64,000 nt of DNA, taken from NCBI RefSeq assembly GCF_900088535.1, contig NZ_LT578417.1, forward strand, positions 1,426,001-1,490,000, given 5' to 3'. This DNA is from Cyanobium sp. NIES-981. Lineage in GTDB: Bacteria > Cyanobacteriota > Cyanobacteriia > PCC-6307 > Cyanobiaceae. The stretch's first letter is position 1, and every line of letters starts with the position of its first letter. A program made the translations under genes and the position numbers. The notes beneath the pieces were generated by a model. It made no database searches, was not told the DNA's origin, and saw nothing but the letters and a program-made list of their open reading frames with translations. This document shows, piece by piece, positions 15,969 through 23,271 of this stretch.

Positions 15969-16131
15969 GTGCACGCTCAATCTCAGCAACTGGCTGGCCT
16001 GTTTCGATGGCCGTAGAACTGGCGACAGCACGGATGATGCGCGTGTCAAGCGGCAGCACACTCGCTTGCTGGCGCAGCCGTTCAAGCTCAGGGTCGGAAC
16101 TGGGCATCGGCACGATCATTCCACCCTTCAT
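15931..16131 (-). CDS. Small helical protein overlapping the Fic gene tail; candidate partner
   Basis: About 58-66 residues (starts ATG 16131, 16119 or 16107): DPELERLRQQASVLPLDTRI then IRAVASSTAIETGQPVAEIE. The frame ends inside the last 13 codons of the convergent Fic gene. The segment SSTAIETG recalls the (S/T)xxxE(G/N) inhibitory helix of Fic antitoxins, with Thr in place of Gly/Asn. Convergent orientation is unusual for a Fic antitoxin, so this pairing is only a suggestion. Confidence 0.45.
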   Translation of the reverse strand: MKGGMIVPMPSSDPELERLRQQASVLPLDTRIIRAVASSTAIETGQPVAEIERALTDRQSSQATPA

Positions 16132-16145
16132 TCTTGCAGCAATGT

Positions 16146-16612
16146 CGCAGGAGAGTGCCCCCATCACCCCCAGACAGGATGCCCCCATGCCCCCGCCCCC
16201 CTCCACCACCTACGAGCGCCTGCGCGAGACCATCGCCAAGCGCATGCGCATGAGCCACATCTACCAACCGCTCATGCTCATGGAACTGCTCGGCCTCCGC
16301 AGCCTGGTCCCGGCGCAGAACGTGGCCCGGCGGATCCTGGGAAACGGATGGTGGGCAAGGTGCTCACCGGCAACGGCATCACCCGCTGCGAGAAGGGCAC
16401 CTACGCCCTGGTGGGAGGCGAGCAGCTGAGCGACGCCGAGCGCGACCAGTTGCTGGAGCTCTGCCGCCAACGCCTCGATGCCTTCCGCGCGCCGATCAGT
16501 GGTTATTACTGCGCGCTGGAGGGCAGCGGCCGTGTGCTGCTGGGGAACGAACTGGTGCTCTGCCTCGCCGAGGGCTACCTGCTGCCACAACCCCTGCTAG
16601 CACTGGGCCTGC
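16146..16612 (+). pseudogene. HIT-gene fragment, best preserved N-terminal copy
   Basis: Leader plus ATG 16187, then TTYERLRETIAKRMRMSHIY followed by QPLMLMELLG. After a frameshift the frame continues AQNVARRILGN, MVGKVLTGNGITRCEKGTYA, LVGGEQLSDAERDQLLELCR and QRLDAF, and after a further junction YCALEGSGRVLLGNELVLCL then AEGYLLPQP, which is the first strand and helix of a HIT domain. An HNH segment that joins these parts in related proteins is absent. The C-terminal HIT part matches the fragment at 4327. This copy shows that all the fragments belong to one gene. Confidence 0.75.
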
Positions 16613-16621
16613 CATGCCCGT

Positions 16622-16831
16622 TCAGGTGCGCTGCTGCCAACGGTGGGGATCCTGGCGGCCGTGCAGAGCGATCACGAGGATTTCAGCGCCCTGCTCGCGG
16701 TAATAGACGGCATAGGGAAATCGACCCAGCACCAGCCTGCGGATCGGGCCGTGAATCAAAGGGAAGGATTGGGGGCTTTGGCGGATGCGCTCCACCGCCT
16801 CCGGCAGGAAGCGCACTGCAGGCAGCGTCAT
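16622..16831 (-). CDS. ParE/RelE-type toxin, shortened N-terminal half
   Basis: 69 residues where 95-100 are normal. The start MTLPAVRFLPEA joins directly to VERIRQSPQSFPLIHGPIRR then LVLGRFPYAVYYREQGAEIL and ALHGRQDPHRW. The C-terminal half is typical of ParE toxins, but the helical hairpin between (about 25-30 residues) is missing. A clean in-frame deletion explains this. Toxicity is doubtful. Its ATG overlaps the antitoxin stop (16828-16831). Confidence 0.7.
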   Translation of the reverse strand: MTLPAVRFLPEAVERIRQSPQSFPLIHGPIRRLVLGRFPYAVYYREQGAEILVIALHGRQDPHRWQQRT

Positions 16832-17037
16832 CCCATGCCGAGCTGGCTGCGCACCTCATCCCAGCCCAGAGCTGCGTCAGGGTTGCTGAGATGGGCTGTC
16901 CAGCGCCGATCCAGCTCAGCGCAGAGGTCGGGATCGAGCGGCAGCGCCCCATCTCGGGCCTGGTCATCGAGGCTGTCCCAGAGGGCGATCGCCAAGGCCA
17001 ACCGCTCGCTCGGCGGCAGTTGCAGCAGGTCAGACAT
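16828..17037 (-). CDS. Addiction-module antitoxin (TIGR02574/ParE-partner type)
   Basis: 69 residues from ATG 17037: LLQLPPSERLALAIALWDSL and LDPDLCAELDRRWTAHLSNP and ALGWDEVRSQL are the standard blocks of the putative addiction-module component family that pairs with ParE/RelE toxins. ATG 17046 or 17088 are possible alternatives. Intact, although the paired toxin is shortened. Confidence 0.78.
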   Translation of the reverse strand: MSDLLQLPPSERLALAIALWDSLDDQARDGALPLDPDLCAELDRRWTAHLSNPDAALGWDEVRSQLGMG

Positions 17038-17125
17038 GGGCGCCATCGCCACCACATCCAGCGAGGGACCCACTGTAGGCACGGTCAAAGGGGAGCAATG
17101 GGACTCGAGAGATGGATGCCATGGC

Positions 17126-17200
17126 GCATGAGCTTCTCCTCCACCAGTGCCACCCCCGTCTCATCCCGCAAGAATCCCCCCCGGCGCCCCCGGTCCGCCC
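17126..17200 (+). pseudogene. HIT-gene leader only
   Basis: GTGCCACCCCCGTCTCATCC at 17147 and flanking bases match the leaders at 8651 and 9715, but no HIT coding sequence follows; the sequence passes into the leader of a DUF2075 gene fragment. This is the last minus-strand TA module / HIT-leader junction of the series. Confidence 0.5.
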
Positions 17201-17209
17201 CCTGCCGCC

Positions 17210-17481
17210 GTGATCATCGACCTCGCCACCCGGGAGGAGTTCCTCCAGCACGTGCGCGAGCGGCGCATCGAGGAGGAGGTGCGCAAGCGCTACTTCGACC
17301 TCACGGGCCACAAGGTGGCGGCGAATGAATTCCGCGCCTGGCAGAACTCATTGCAGTGTGTGGGCAACGTGCTGCAGTTCGACGCCATCCCGAGAGAGCT
17401 GGGGGTGGCGATCGACTACCGGATCCACAACACCGCCAAGCGGATTGACCTGCTGCTCTCCGGCCACGACGCCGCGGGTGT
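17210..17481 (+). pseudogene. DUF2075 gene, 5' fragment (truncated copy)
   Basis: GTG 17210 opens IIDLATREEFLQHVRERRIE and continues NEFRAWQNSLQCVGNVLQFD to LLLSGHDAAG, the first ~90 residues of the gene found at 18828. It is a diverged copy (residues such as YFDLTGHKV against YIARTGHTV). It stops where the duplicated DUF1778-GNAT block begins at 17482. Confidence 0.75.
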
Positions 17482-17528
17482 CAGGCGATGGCTTTGGCCG
17501 TACCATGGACGTACACACAGGCAGGCCA

Positions 17529-17813
17529 ATGGACACCGCCGGCAGCCGCGCCCGTGATCGGCGTATCGAAATCCGCGCCACAGCTGAAGACCGCCAACTG
17601 ATTGATCGGGCTGTGGCCGCTTCCGGCACCGATCTCACCGGATTTGTGCTCACCCATCTGCGCCTCGCTGCGCAGCAGGTGCTGGCTGATCGTGAGGAGT
17701 TCCGCCTCGACCCCGAAGCGCTGGAGGCGTGGGAGCGCATCAACCAACGGCCGGCACGGTCGCTGAAGGGTCTACGCGCGCTGATGGATCGACCCTCTCC
17801 CTTCCAGGAATGA
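17529..17813 (+). CDS. DUF1778 antitoxin, duplicate copy
   Basis: 94 residues, as at 6604-6888. Differences lie in the N-terminal strand only (RDRRIEIRATAEDRQ here against RARRIEIRATTEDRQ). This is the part that reads operator DNA, and the operator-like repeat upstream also differs slightly, so the two copies might bind different sequences. Stop overlaps the toxin start by 4 bp. Confidence 0.85.
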   Translation: MDTAGSRARDRRIEIRATAEDRQLIDRAVAASGTDLTGFVLTHLRLAAQQVLADREEFRLDPEALEAWERINQRPARSLKGLRALMDRPSPFQE

Positions 17814-18328
17814 GCGCCACGTACCGGTCGCCCCGGCTGCTGGCGGCCGCTGATCGCCTCGACGGTTTCGAGTGCCGATCCGAGGAGCAGACGATCTGGC
17901 TGAGAAAGCACGCCCGCCAGGCCCATGCCCGCGGTGGCACCAGCCGGGTGTTCGTGGTCACCGAAGTCGGCGGAAGCGACGTGGTGGCGTACTACGCCTG
18001 GTGCATGGCCAGCCTCACGGCTGTGGAGGCTCCGCCGCGGCTGCGAAAAGGGGCTGGCCGTTATCCCCAGCCCGTGGCCCTGTTGGCCCGGCTGGGAGTG
18101 GACCTGCACCATGAAAGACGGGGCCTCGGTGCCGCCTTGCTGGCGGATGTGATCAGCCGCACGGCACAGATCGGCACTGAAGTGGGCTGCCGGGGATTGC
18201 TCGTCCATGCCGAGAGCACTGCAGCGCGGGCGTTCTACCTCCACCTGATCCCGGAATTCGAACCATCTCCCACCGACCCGTTGCATCTGGTGCTGCTGAT
18301 GAAGGACATCCTGCGCACGCTGAGATGA
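17810..18328 (+). CDS. GNAT toxin (TacT-like), duplicate copy
   Basis: 172 residues with the same protein sequence as 6885-7403: LLARLGVDLHHERRGLGAAL is the acetyl-CoA region. Keeping two unchanged copies while neighbouring sequence decays suggests either recent duplication or gene conversion. Pairs with the antitoxin at 17529. Confidence 0.85.
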   Translation: MSATYRSPRLLAAADRLDGFECRSEEQTIWLRKHARQAHARGGTSRVFVVTEVGGSDVVAYYAWCMASLTAVEAPPRLRKGAGRYPQPVALLARLGVDLHHERRGLGAALLADVISRTAQIGTEVGCRGLLVHAESTAARAFYLHLIPEFEPSPTDPLHLVLLMKDILRTLR

Positions 18329-18369
18329 TTTTCCTGCGCTCGCAATCAATCCAAGAAGGGATTCCGCAA

Positions 18370-18441
18370 ATGAGAACCGTGAAGAGCCTGGTTGAGGAAC
18401 TGAGCCGGTTTCCGGATACAGAGCTGCTCCAGAACATGTGA
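18370..18441 (+). pseudogene. Short remnant of a small hypothetical protein, copy 2
   Basis: Same 23-residue frame as at 7445-7516 (MRTVKSLVEELSRFP..). It belongs to the duplicated block and shows that the block was already mosaic before it was copied. Confidence 0.35.
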
Positions 18442-18524
18442 AGCGCGCGGCTGACCAGCCATCGCCAAGCTGCAGTGCTGCTCAACCCTTGAGTTCCACC
18501 CCGCCTCCCTTCGCGACGACGTCG

Positions 18525-18690
18525 CCGAATGCATGCACATGAGCCCGATCGACCAACCGCTCATACAGCTGGAGCTGCGGGGCGCATGCGCACGGTGCTT
18601 CTTACACACAGGCATCTGATTCCAAGGCGGGAACGGGATGTTGAAGATCCGAGAGGTGGGGTGAGGGGGGTAATTCCACAACGACAGCTC
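18525..18690 (+). pseudogene. HIT-gene remnant, N-terminal piece joined to C-terminal tail
   Basis: Bases 18530-18590 encode the MRMS-ID-QPLIQLELRG segment and 18605-18683 the tail RHLIPRRERDVEDPRGGVRG-VIPQ. Same structure as at 7600-7737, but the tail extends about 25 bp further. The middle of the gene is absent. Confidence 0.6.
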
Positions 18691-18827
18691 ATGAAGAAGA
18701 ACGCAAACGGCGTGAAGTCACACCCGGTCAACCCATTCACGGAACCGATGCGGTGCCTCCAACAACCACCTGATCCGCCCATCAGGGGCAGAATCCGCCA
18801 GAAAGCAAGTGACCGCCCCCTGCCGCC

Positions 18828-20646
18828 GTGATCATCGACCTCGCCACCCGGGAGGAGTTCCTCCAGCACGTGCGCGAGCAGCGCATCGAGGAGGAGGTTC
18901 GCGAGCGCTACATCGCCCGCACAGGCCACACGGTGGCTGCCAATGAATTCCGCGCCTGGCAGAACTCATTGCAGTGCGTGGGCAACGTGCTGCAGTTCGA
19001 GGCGATCCCCAGGGAGCTGGGGGTGGCGATCGAGTACAGGATCCACAACACCGCCAAGCGGATCGACCTGCTGCTCTCCGGCCGCGACGCCACGGGTGCG
19101 CCGGCGGCGGTGATCGTGGAGCTGAAGCAGTGGGAAACGGTGGAGCCCACCGAGCTGGATGGGGTGGTGCGCACGTTCCTGGGCAAGGGACCGCGGGAGA
19201 CCACCCACCCCTCGTACCAGGCGATGAGCTACGGCGCCCTGCTGCGCGGATTCAACACAGCCGTGGTGGCGCACTGAATCGCGCTGCAGCCCTGCGCCTA
19301 CCTGCACAACTGCACCGATGGCAGCGGCATCAGCGACGCGCGCTACCGGCCCTATCTGGAGCAGGCGCCGCTGCCTGGAGGTGGGCGACCGGGGCCGCAC
19401 GATCGAGCGGATCCGCGACGGCAAGGCCAAGCCGAGCCAGCAGCTCGCCGATGCGGTGGAGCGGATGCTGAAGGGCAACACCGAATTCGTGCTGATCGAC
19501 GAGCAGAAGGTGGTGTTCGAGAAGGCCCTGGCCCTGGCACGCCACCTGCGGGAGGGGCGGCACTGCGTGCTGCTGGTGCAGGGCGGGCCCGGAACGGGGA
19601 AATCGGTGGTGGCGGTGAACCTGCTGGCCAGGCTCCTGGGCCTGGGCCTCAATGCCCGCTACGTGAGCAAGAACGCGGCGCCGCGAGCGGTGTACCGCGC
19701 CAAGCTCACTGGTTCTCTCCAGAAGGGCGAATACGACAACCTGTTCTGCGGCTCGGCCTGCTTTGTTGGCTGTCCGGAGGGCTTCTACGACGCCCTGATC
19801 GTGGACGAAAGCCACCGGCTGATGAGCAAGACCATCTACGACAAGGAGGGCGAGAACCAGGTCAAGGAGATCATCCACGCCAGCAAGCTGGCGGTGTTCT
19901 TCCTCGATGAAGACCAGCGCGTCACCTTCGACGACATCGGCAGCACGGCTGAGATCGAAAAGTGGAGCCAGTTCCATGAGGCCGAGCTGCACCGCGACAG
20001 GCTGCCGTCGCAGTTCCGATGCAGCGGCTCGGATGGCTACCTGGCCTGGCTGGATTCCACCCTGGGGATCCGCGCCACGGCCAACGAGCGGCTGGATCCA
20101 GCCAGCTACGACTTCCGGGTGTTCGATGATCCGGTGGATCTGCACGAGGCGATCCGCCAGGCCAACCACGCCAACCAGGCCCGGATGGTGGCGGGCTACT
20201 GCTGGAACTGGGCGTCGAAGTACCACCCGAACGCCTGGGACATCACGATCGAGCCCTGGGGCTACCGGGCCCGCTGGAACCTGAGCAAGGACGGCAGCGT
20301 GTGGATCATGAAGCCGGGCACGGTGGAGGAGGTGGGCTGCATCCACACCTGCCAGGGCCTGGAGCTGGAAACGATCGGCGTGATCATCGGGCCGGATCTG
20401 GCCTACCGGGATAGCCAGGTGGTGACGGTGCCCACGGCGCGGGCGCGCACGGATCAGTCGTTGAAGGGGTTCAAGGTGGGGCTGAAGCGCGACCCCCAGG
20501 CAATCCGGCTGAAGGCTGACGCGATCATCCGCAACACCTACCGAACGTTGATGAGCCGAGGCACGAAGGCGTGCTGGGTGTTTGCCTGTGATCCGGAGTT
20601 GAATGGGTGGTTGAAAGAAGCGGCAGGCGCAATGACAAAGCCCTGA
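18828..20646 (+). pseudogene. DUF2075 (Schlafen-like) ATPase/helicase, broken by a stop and a frameshift
   Basis: Frame one runs from GTG 18828 to TGA 19275 (..GFNTAVVAH-stop-IALQPCAYLHN); reading continues in the same frame to about 19360, where a deletion/frameshift joins LEQAPLPGG to CLEVGDRGRTIERIRD in frame two, which is open to 20646. The second part holds Walker A VQGGPGTGKSVVAVNLL, Walker B DALIVDESHRLMSK, the FFLDEDQRVTFDD motif and the ending GTKACWVFACDPELNGWL. Intact proteins of this family are about 600 residues and occur among defence genes. Two lesions make a full product unlikely, though the ATPase part alone could be made. Confidence 0.75.
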
Positions 20647-20658
20647 AGTCGTTCAGCT

Positions 20659-20811
20659 ATGAACGATGGTCCAGCATCGATTACACCACCACGATTAAGT
20701 GCTACGAATAACCCGAAGGCGAAGGCCCAGAAGCGAGCTATTGAGCGACTGCAGGAAACATCTGATGACAATTCGCCCCGCCGGGCGGCATCGATGGCTA
20801 TTAACGGGTAG
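20659..20811 (+). CDS. Possible 50-residue N-terminal part of the J-domain gene, ended by TAG
   Basis: ATG 20659 opens a basic 50-residue frame (ATNNPKAKAQKRAIERLQET) that ends at TAG 20809-20811. The next gene is in the same reading frame and starts only 15 bp later (PAYET between). So this may be the true N-terminus of that protein with an in-frame amber codon, or a separate small peptide. No family is recognised. Confidence 0.3.
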   Translation: MNDGPASITPPRLSATNNPKAKAQKRAIERLQETSDDNSPRRAASMAING

Positions 20812-20826
20812 CCAGCCTACGAAACC

Positions 20827-21372
20827 GTGGCAACTCGGTCGCCAACGCGCAAGAAACTGGATCGGCCCGCCGTGCAGGCACGCATTGCAGAGATTCTCTC
20901 AGCCGGTCCTCCGGATGAAGAAACTCTTCTGTCGTTTGCGGAGTTCATCAACGGCAAACCCTTCCCAGAACCCGTCCTAACGGTTACACAGCTCAAAGAG
21001 GCTGTCTGCAAGGTGTTCGGATGCAAGAACGCTACCGAACTACGGAAGTCGAACGAGTTCAATTTGGCGATGGCAGGCCGGGAGTTCAATCTCAAAACCA
21101 AGGCCGATTGGCTCAAGCTCTACCGAGAGTGGGTGGGAGTGCCCAGGAGTGAACGGGATAGGAGTGGCAGGACGTGCATTAACGGCATTGATGTCCTGGA
21201 AAACTTCAGGCCCTGGCACGTCTTTTCCCTCGATCCAAAATCAGCCACTGCCGAAGACATCAAGGAAGCCTTTCGAAGACTCGCCAAGGAACACCATCCC
21301 GATGCAGGCGGAGATCCACGCGTGATGGAAAGACTGCAGAAAATGCGCGATTCCCTTCTGGCCTTCCTCTGA
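20827..21372 (+). CDS. Protein with a C-terminal J-domain, otherwise unknown
   Basis: 181 residues from GTG 20827. The N-terminal two thirds (QARIAEILSAGPPDEETLLS, VTQLKEAVCKVFGCKNATEL) match nothing I recognise. The last 40 residues (ATAEDIKEAFRRLAKEHHPD then AGGDPRVMERLQKM) form helices II and III of a J-domain with the invariant HPD loop, which stimulates DnaK-type ATPases. The next gene, an HNH nuclease, starts 5 bp downstream, so the two are one operon. Likely role: recruiting Hsp70 to the partner, by inference only. Confidence 0.65.
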   Translation: MATRSPTRKKLDRPAVQARIAEILSAGPPDEETLLSFAEFINGKPFPEPVLTVTQLKEAVCKVFGCKNATELRKSNEFNLAMAGREFNLKTKADWLKLYREWVGVPRSERDRSGRTCINGIDVLENFRPWHVFSLDPKSATAEDIKEAFRRLAKEHHPDAGGDPRVMERLQKMRDSLLAFL

Positions 21373-21377
21373 TCTGA

Positions 21378-22460
21378 ATGATGATGGCAGTATCCAAGCG
21401 ACTCAGGGATGCCTTCTCCTTCCAGGAGACCGCCAAGATTCTTGGGATCAGCGCAAAGAAGCTGGACGGCATCTGTCAGTTCTTTGATGCCCATCAAGAC
21501 GACGAATGGGAGTTAGTGGAAGGAGAGTTTTTCGAGTATGAGCCTGGGCAAGCCCGCAGCCGGCGCTTTTACGAAGAAGGCGTGATGGCCATCGCCAAAT
21601 ACCTTGAAGAGAAAGAGGGAGGCAGCATTCTTGCCAAGATTCGAGAGTTTTTCACCCATCACAGGGCCCGCGTGACGCGCACGCTCGTTAAGCGGCGGAT
21701 TATTCAAGTCACCCAAGATCGAACCGCCATCGAGATCCGAGGGAATCTTGTCTTCCTGGAGCAGCGCTCTGTTGTGAGTGTGCTGGGCACCAATGGCAAG
21801 GGCATGGCTGGCACCATTCGGAGAATCCAAGAGGAGAGTGCCGGGCTAGAAGGCGCTGAGGGTCTTGAGATCGGTGTTCACTTTGACGACTTTGAAGGCA
21901 AGGAACAGCGGCATTGGAGCCAGCGCGGCATCGTGCGCTTAGCCAAGACGATGAACGACAAAGGAAAAATCACAAAAGCCCGCAAGGCCTGGGTCAAGGC
22001 GGTGGCGGATGTTGCAGAAGACTGCTTCGAGACCCAGCGGAAGATCCTGGAAAGCCACGAAGCCCGGGTGAAAGCCACCAAGGATCGGGTGCGACAGAAG
22101 GCTTTACGGAAAGATGGACCGGGTTGTGCAGTGTCCGGTTGCAGGCCATCACCATCCGACAAGCAACCTGTGGAGCTGGAAGCCCATCATCTGTTCGATG
22201 CCAGCTCAAGGCCAGACCTGGCGGCCTATGAAGACAACCTGATTGTGATCACCCAGAGCATCCACCAAAACTTCCATAAGTGGATCGGCGCCAAGCCATG
22301 TGAACCCAAGGATTTTGTCGACTATCTCTTGCGCAACGAGATGAGCTATTTTGATGGGCCTCCAAGCACGCGGAAGCAGAAGGAGAAAAAGCTGGAGAAG
22401 CTCATGAATCGGCTGGAACTGCTACAGGCAAGATTCGAAGGGAATCAGCTCCTTTATTAA
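21378..22460 (+). CDS. HNH-endonuclease-like protein, partner of the J-domain protein
   Basis: 360 residues. N-terminal HTH-like helix (FQETAKILGISAKKLDGICQ), a coiled middle, and a C-terminal zinc/HNH region: CAVSGCRPSPSDKQPVELEA then HHLFDASSRPDLAAYEDNLI and IHQNFHKWIGAKP, with the His-His, Asn (DNL) and His of the beta-beta-alpha metal finger. The tail is a Lys-rich coiled coil. Stop TAA at 22458-22460 overlaps an attC-like hairpin, which is how integron cassette genes end. No known defence system by this gene pair is recognised. Confidence 0.65.
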   Translation: MMMAVSKRLRDAFSFQETAKILGISAKKLDGICQFFDAHQDDEWELVEGEFFEYEPGQARSRRFYEEGVMAIAKYLEEKEGGSILAKIREFFTHHRARVTRTLVKRRIIQVTQDRTAIEIRGNLVFLEQRSVVSVLGTNGKGMAGTIRRIQEESAGLEGAEGLEIGVHFDDFEGKEQRHWSQRGIVRLAKTMNDKGKITKARKAWVKAVADVAEDCFETQRKILESHEARVKATKDRVRQKALRKDGPGCAVSGCRPSPSDKQPVELEAHHLFDASSRPDLAAYEDNLIVITQSIHQNFHKWIGAKPCEPKDFVDYLLRNEMSYFDGPPSTRKQKEKKLEKLMNRLELLQARFEGNQLLY

Positions 22461-22515
22461 CGCTCGCGTTCAGCGGCGGCCGGCTTTAGCCGTCCGCCGC
22501 AACGCGCTGTTAGGT
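22455..22515 (+). other. attC-like integron recombination site, plus orientation
   Basis: 61 bp: left box TATTAAC, right box GTTAGGT (fits GTTRRRY). Between them GCGTTCAGCGGCGG at left pairs with CCGCCGCAACGC at right, leaving two unpaired bases (CA) on the left arm, and CCGGC-TTTA-GCCG closes the hairpin. Paired R boxes, unpaired spacer, L box with extrahelical bases on the left arm, and position on the stop codon of the preceding gene are all attC features. No integrase gene is in the window. Confidence 0.55.
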
Positions 22516-23271
22516 ACAGCGCAGTGGAGGCGAGCCACCAATAACACTTCTGCTGTTGGTAGCCGTGGCGCGATGCACCGCGCACACAATCATGCACTAC
22601 AGGATCCTCTATCCACTACCCTGGTAAACGGCCTCTCGCGATTAGGCACATAGCCGCTCCTTTAATCTCGTCGACGCTCATCTCAAGCCTTTCCTCGTCT
22701 TGTGTTGCGCGAGGACTCTTTCGATCTCCCGCTTCACTAACGCAGGCAGCGAAGCGTGGCTCCACAGCTCGACGTTGGCCTCAAGCCACAGGAGTACTTG
22801 AGACTCGGTCAGCGAATCCGCTGTGATGAGCTCCGAGACCGCGATGGTTGAGGTGCGCGAGAGTCCGATGCCGATCAATGCGATCTGGGTCTGCTGGTTG
22901 ACGCCGAGCTCTAGGAAAACATTGAAGAGAGGGAGCTGATCGAGGAGGTCTTCGCGCCCGATCTCGCAGAGGTGCTGGCGAAGCACGTCGCAGTAGCAGC
23001 TCAACCCGCGGGGCGCCTCGAAACGAGCGATCTGCTCCACCTCGTTCATCACCGTCCTTATCATGACGGCTACGTCAGCCGCCTTGCCCTTCTTCATGAC
23101 GTAGTCGATGCGGTCCTGAATCAGGCGGGAAAGCGGGAATCCGCGCATCCAGCGCGTTACAAGCAAGGCGAGCATGAAGGAACGACCACCCTCGGGGCCA
23201 AGTTTTGGACACGCCCGCCTACAAAGCCGTCCGAAGATGCCCGCGTAGACATTGGCTGCGTCGTTGCTAGC

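Larger units (their letters stand above)
17482..18659 (+). repeat. Duplicated DUF1778-GNAT block, copy 2 (1,178 bp)
   Basis: Colinear with 6557-7734. The region from about 17580 to 18520 is almost identical to copy 1, whereas the first 100 bp carry many substitutions. After 18659 the HIT tail continues (GGGTGAGGGGGGTAATTCC) beyond the end of copy 1. Confidence 0.9.

Noticed and set aside
8640-17200. CRISPR-like array of spaced repeats (the HIT leaders)
   Set aside because: Copies are spaced by 1-5 kb, are not palindromic and belong to a gene leader; no array of short regular repeats is present anywhere in the window.
20659-20811. The 50-residue frame as an antitoxin of the J-domain/HNH pair
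   Set aside because: No family resemblance and it is in frame with the next gene; treated as a possible N-terminal part instead.
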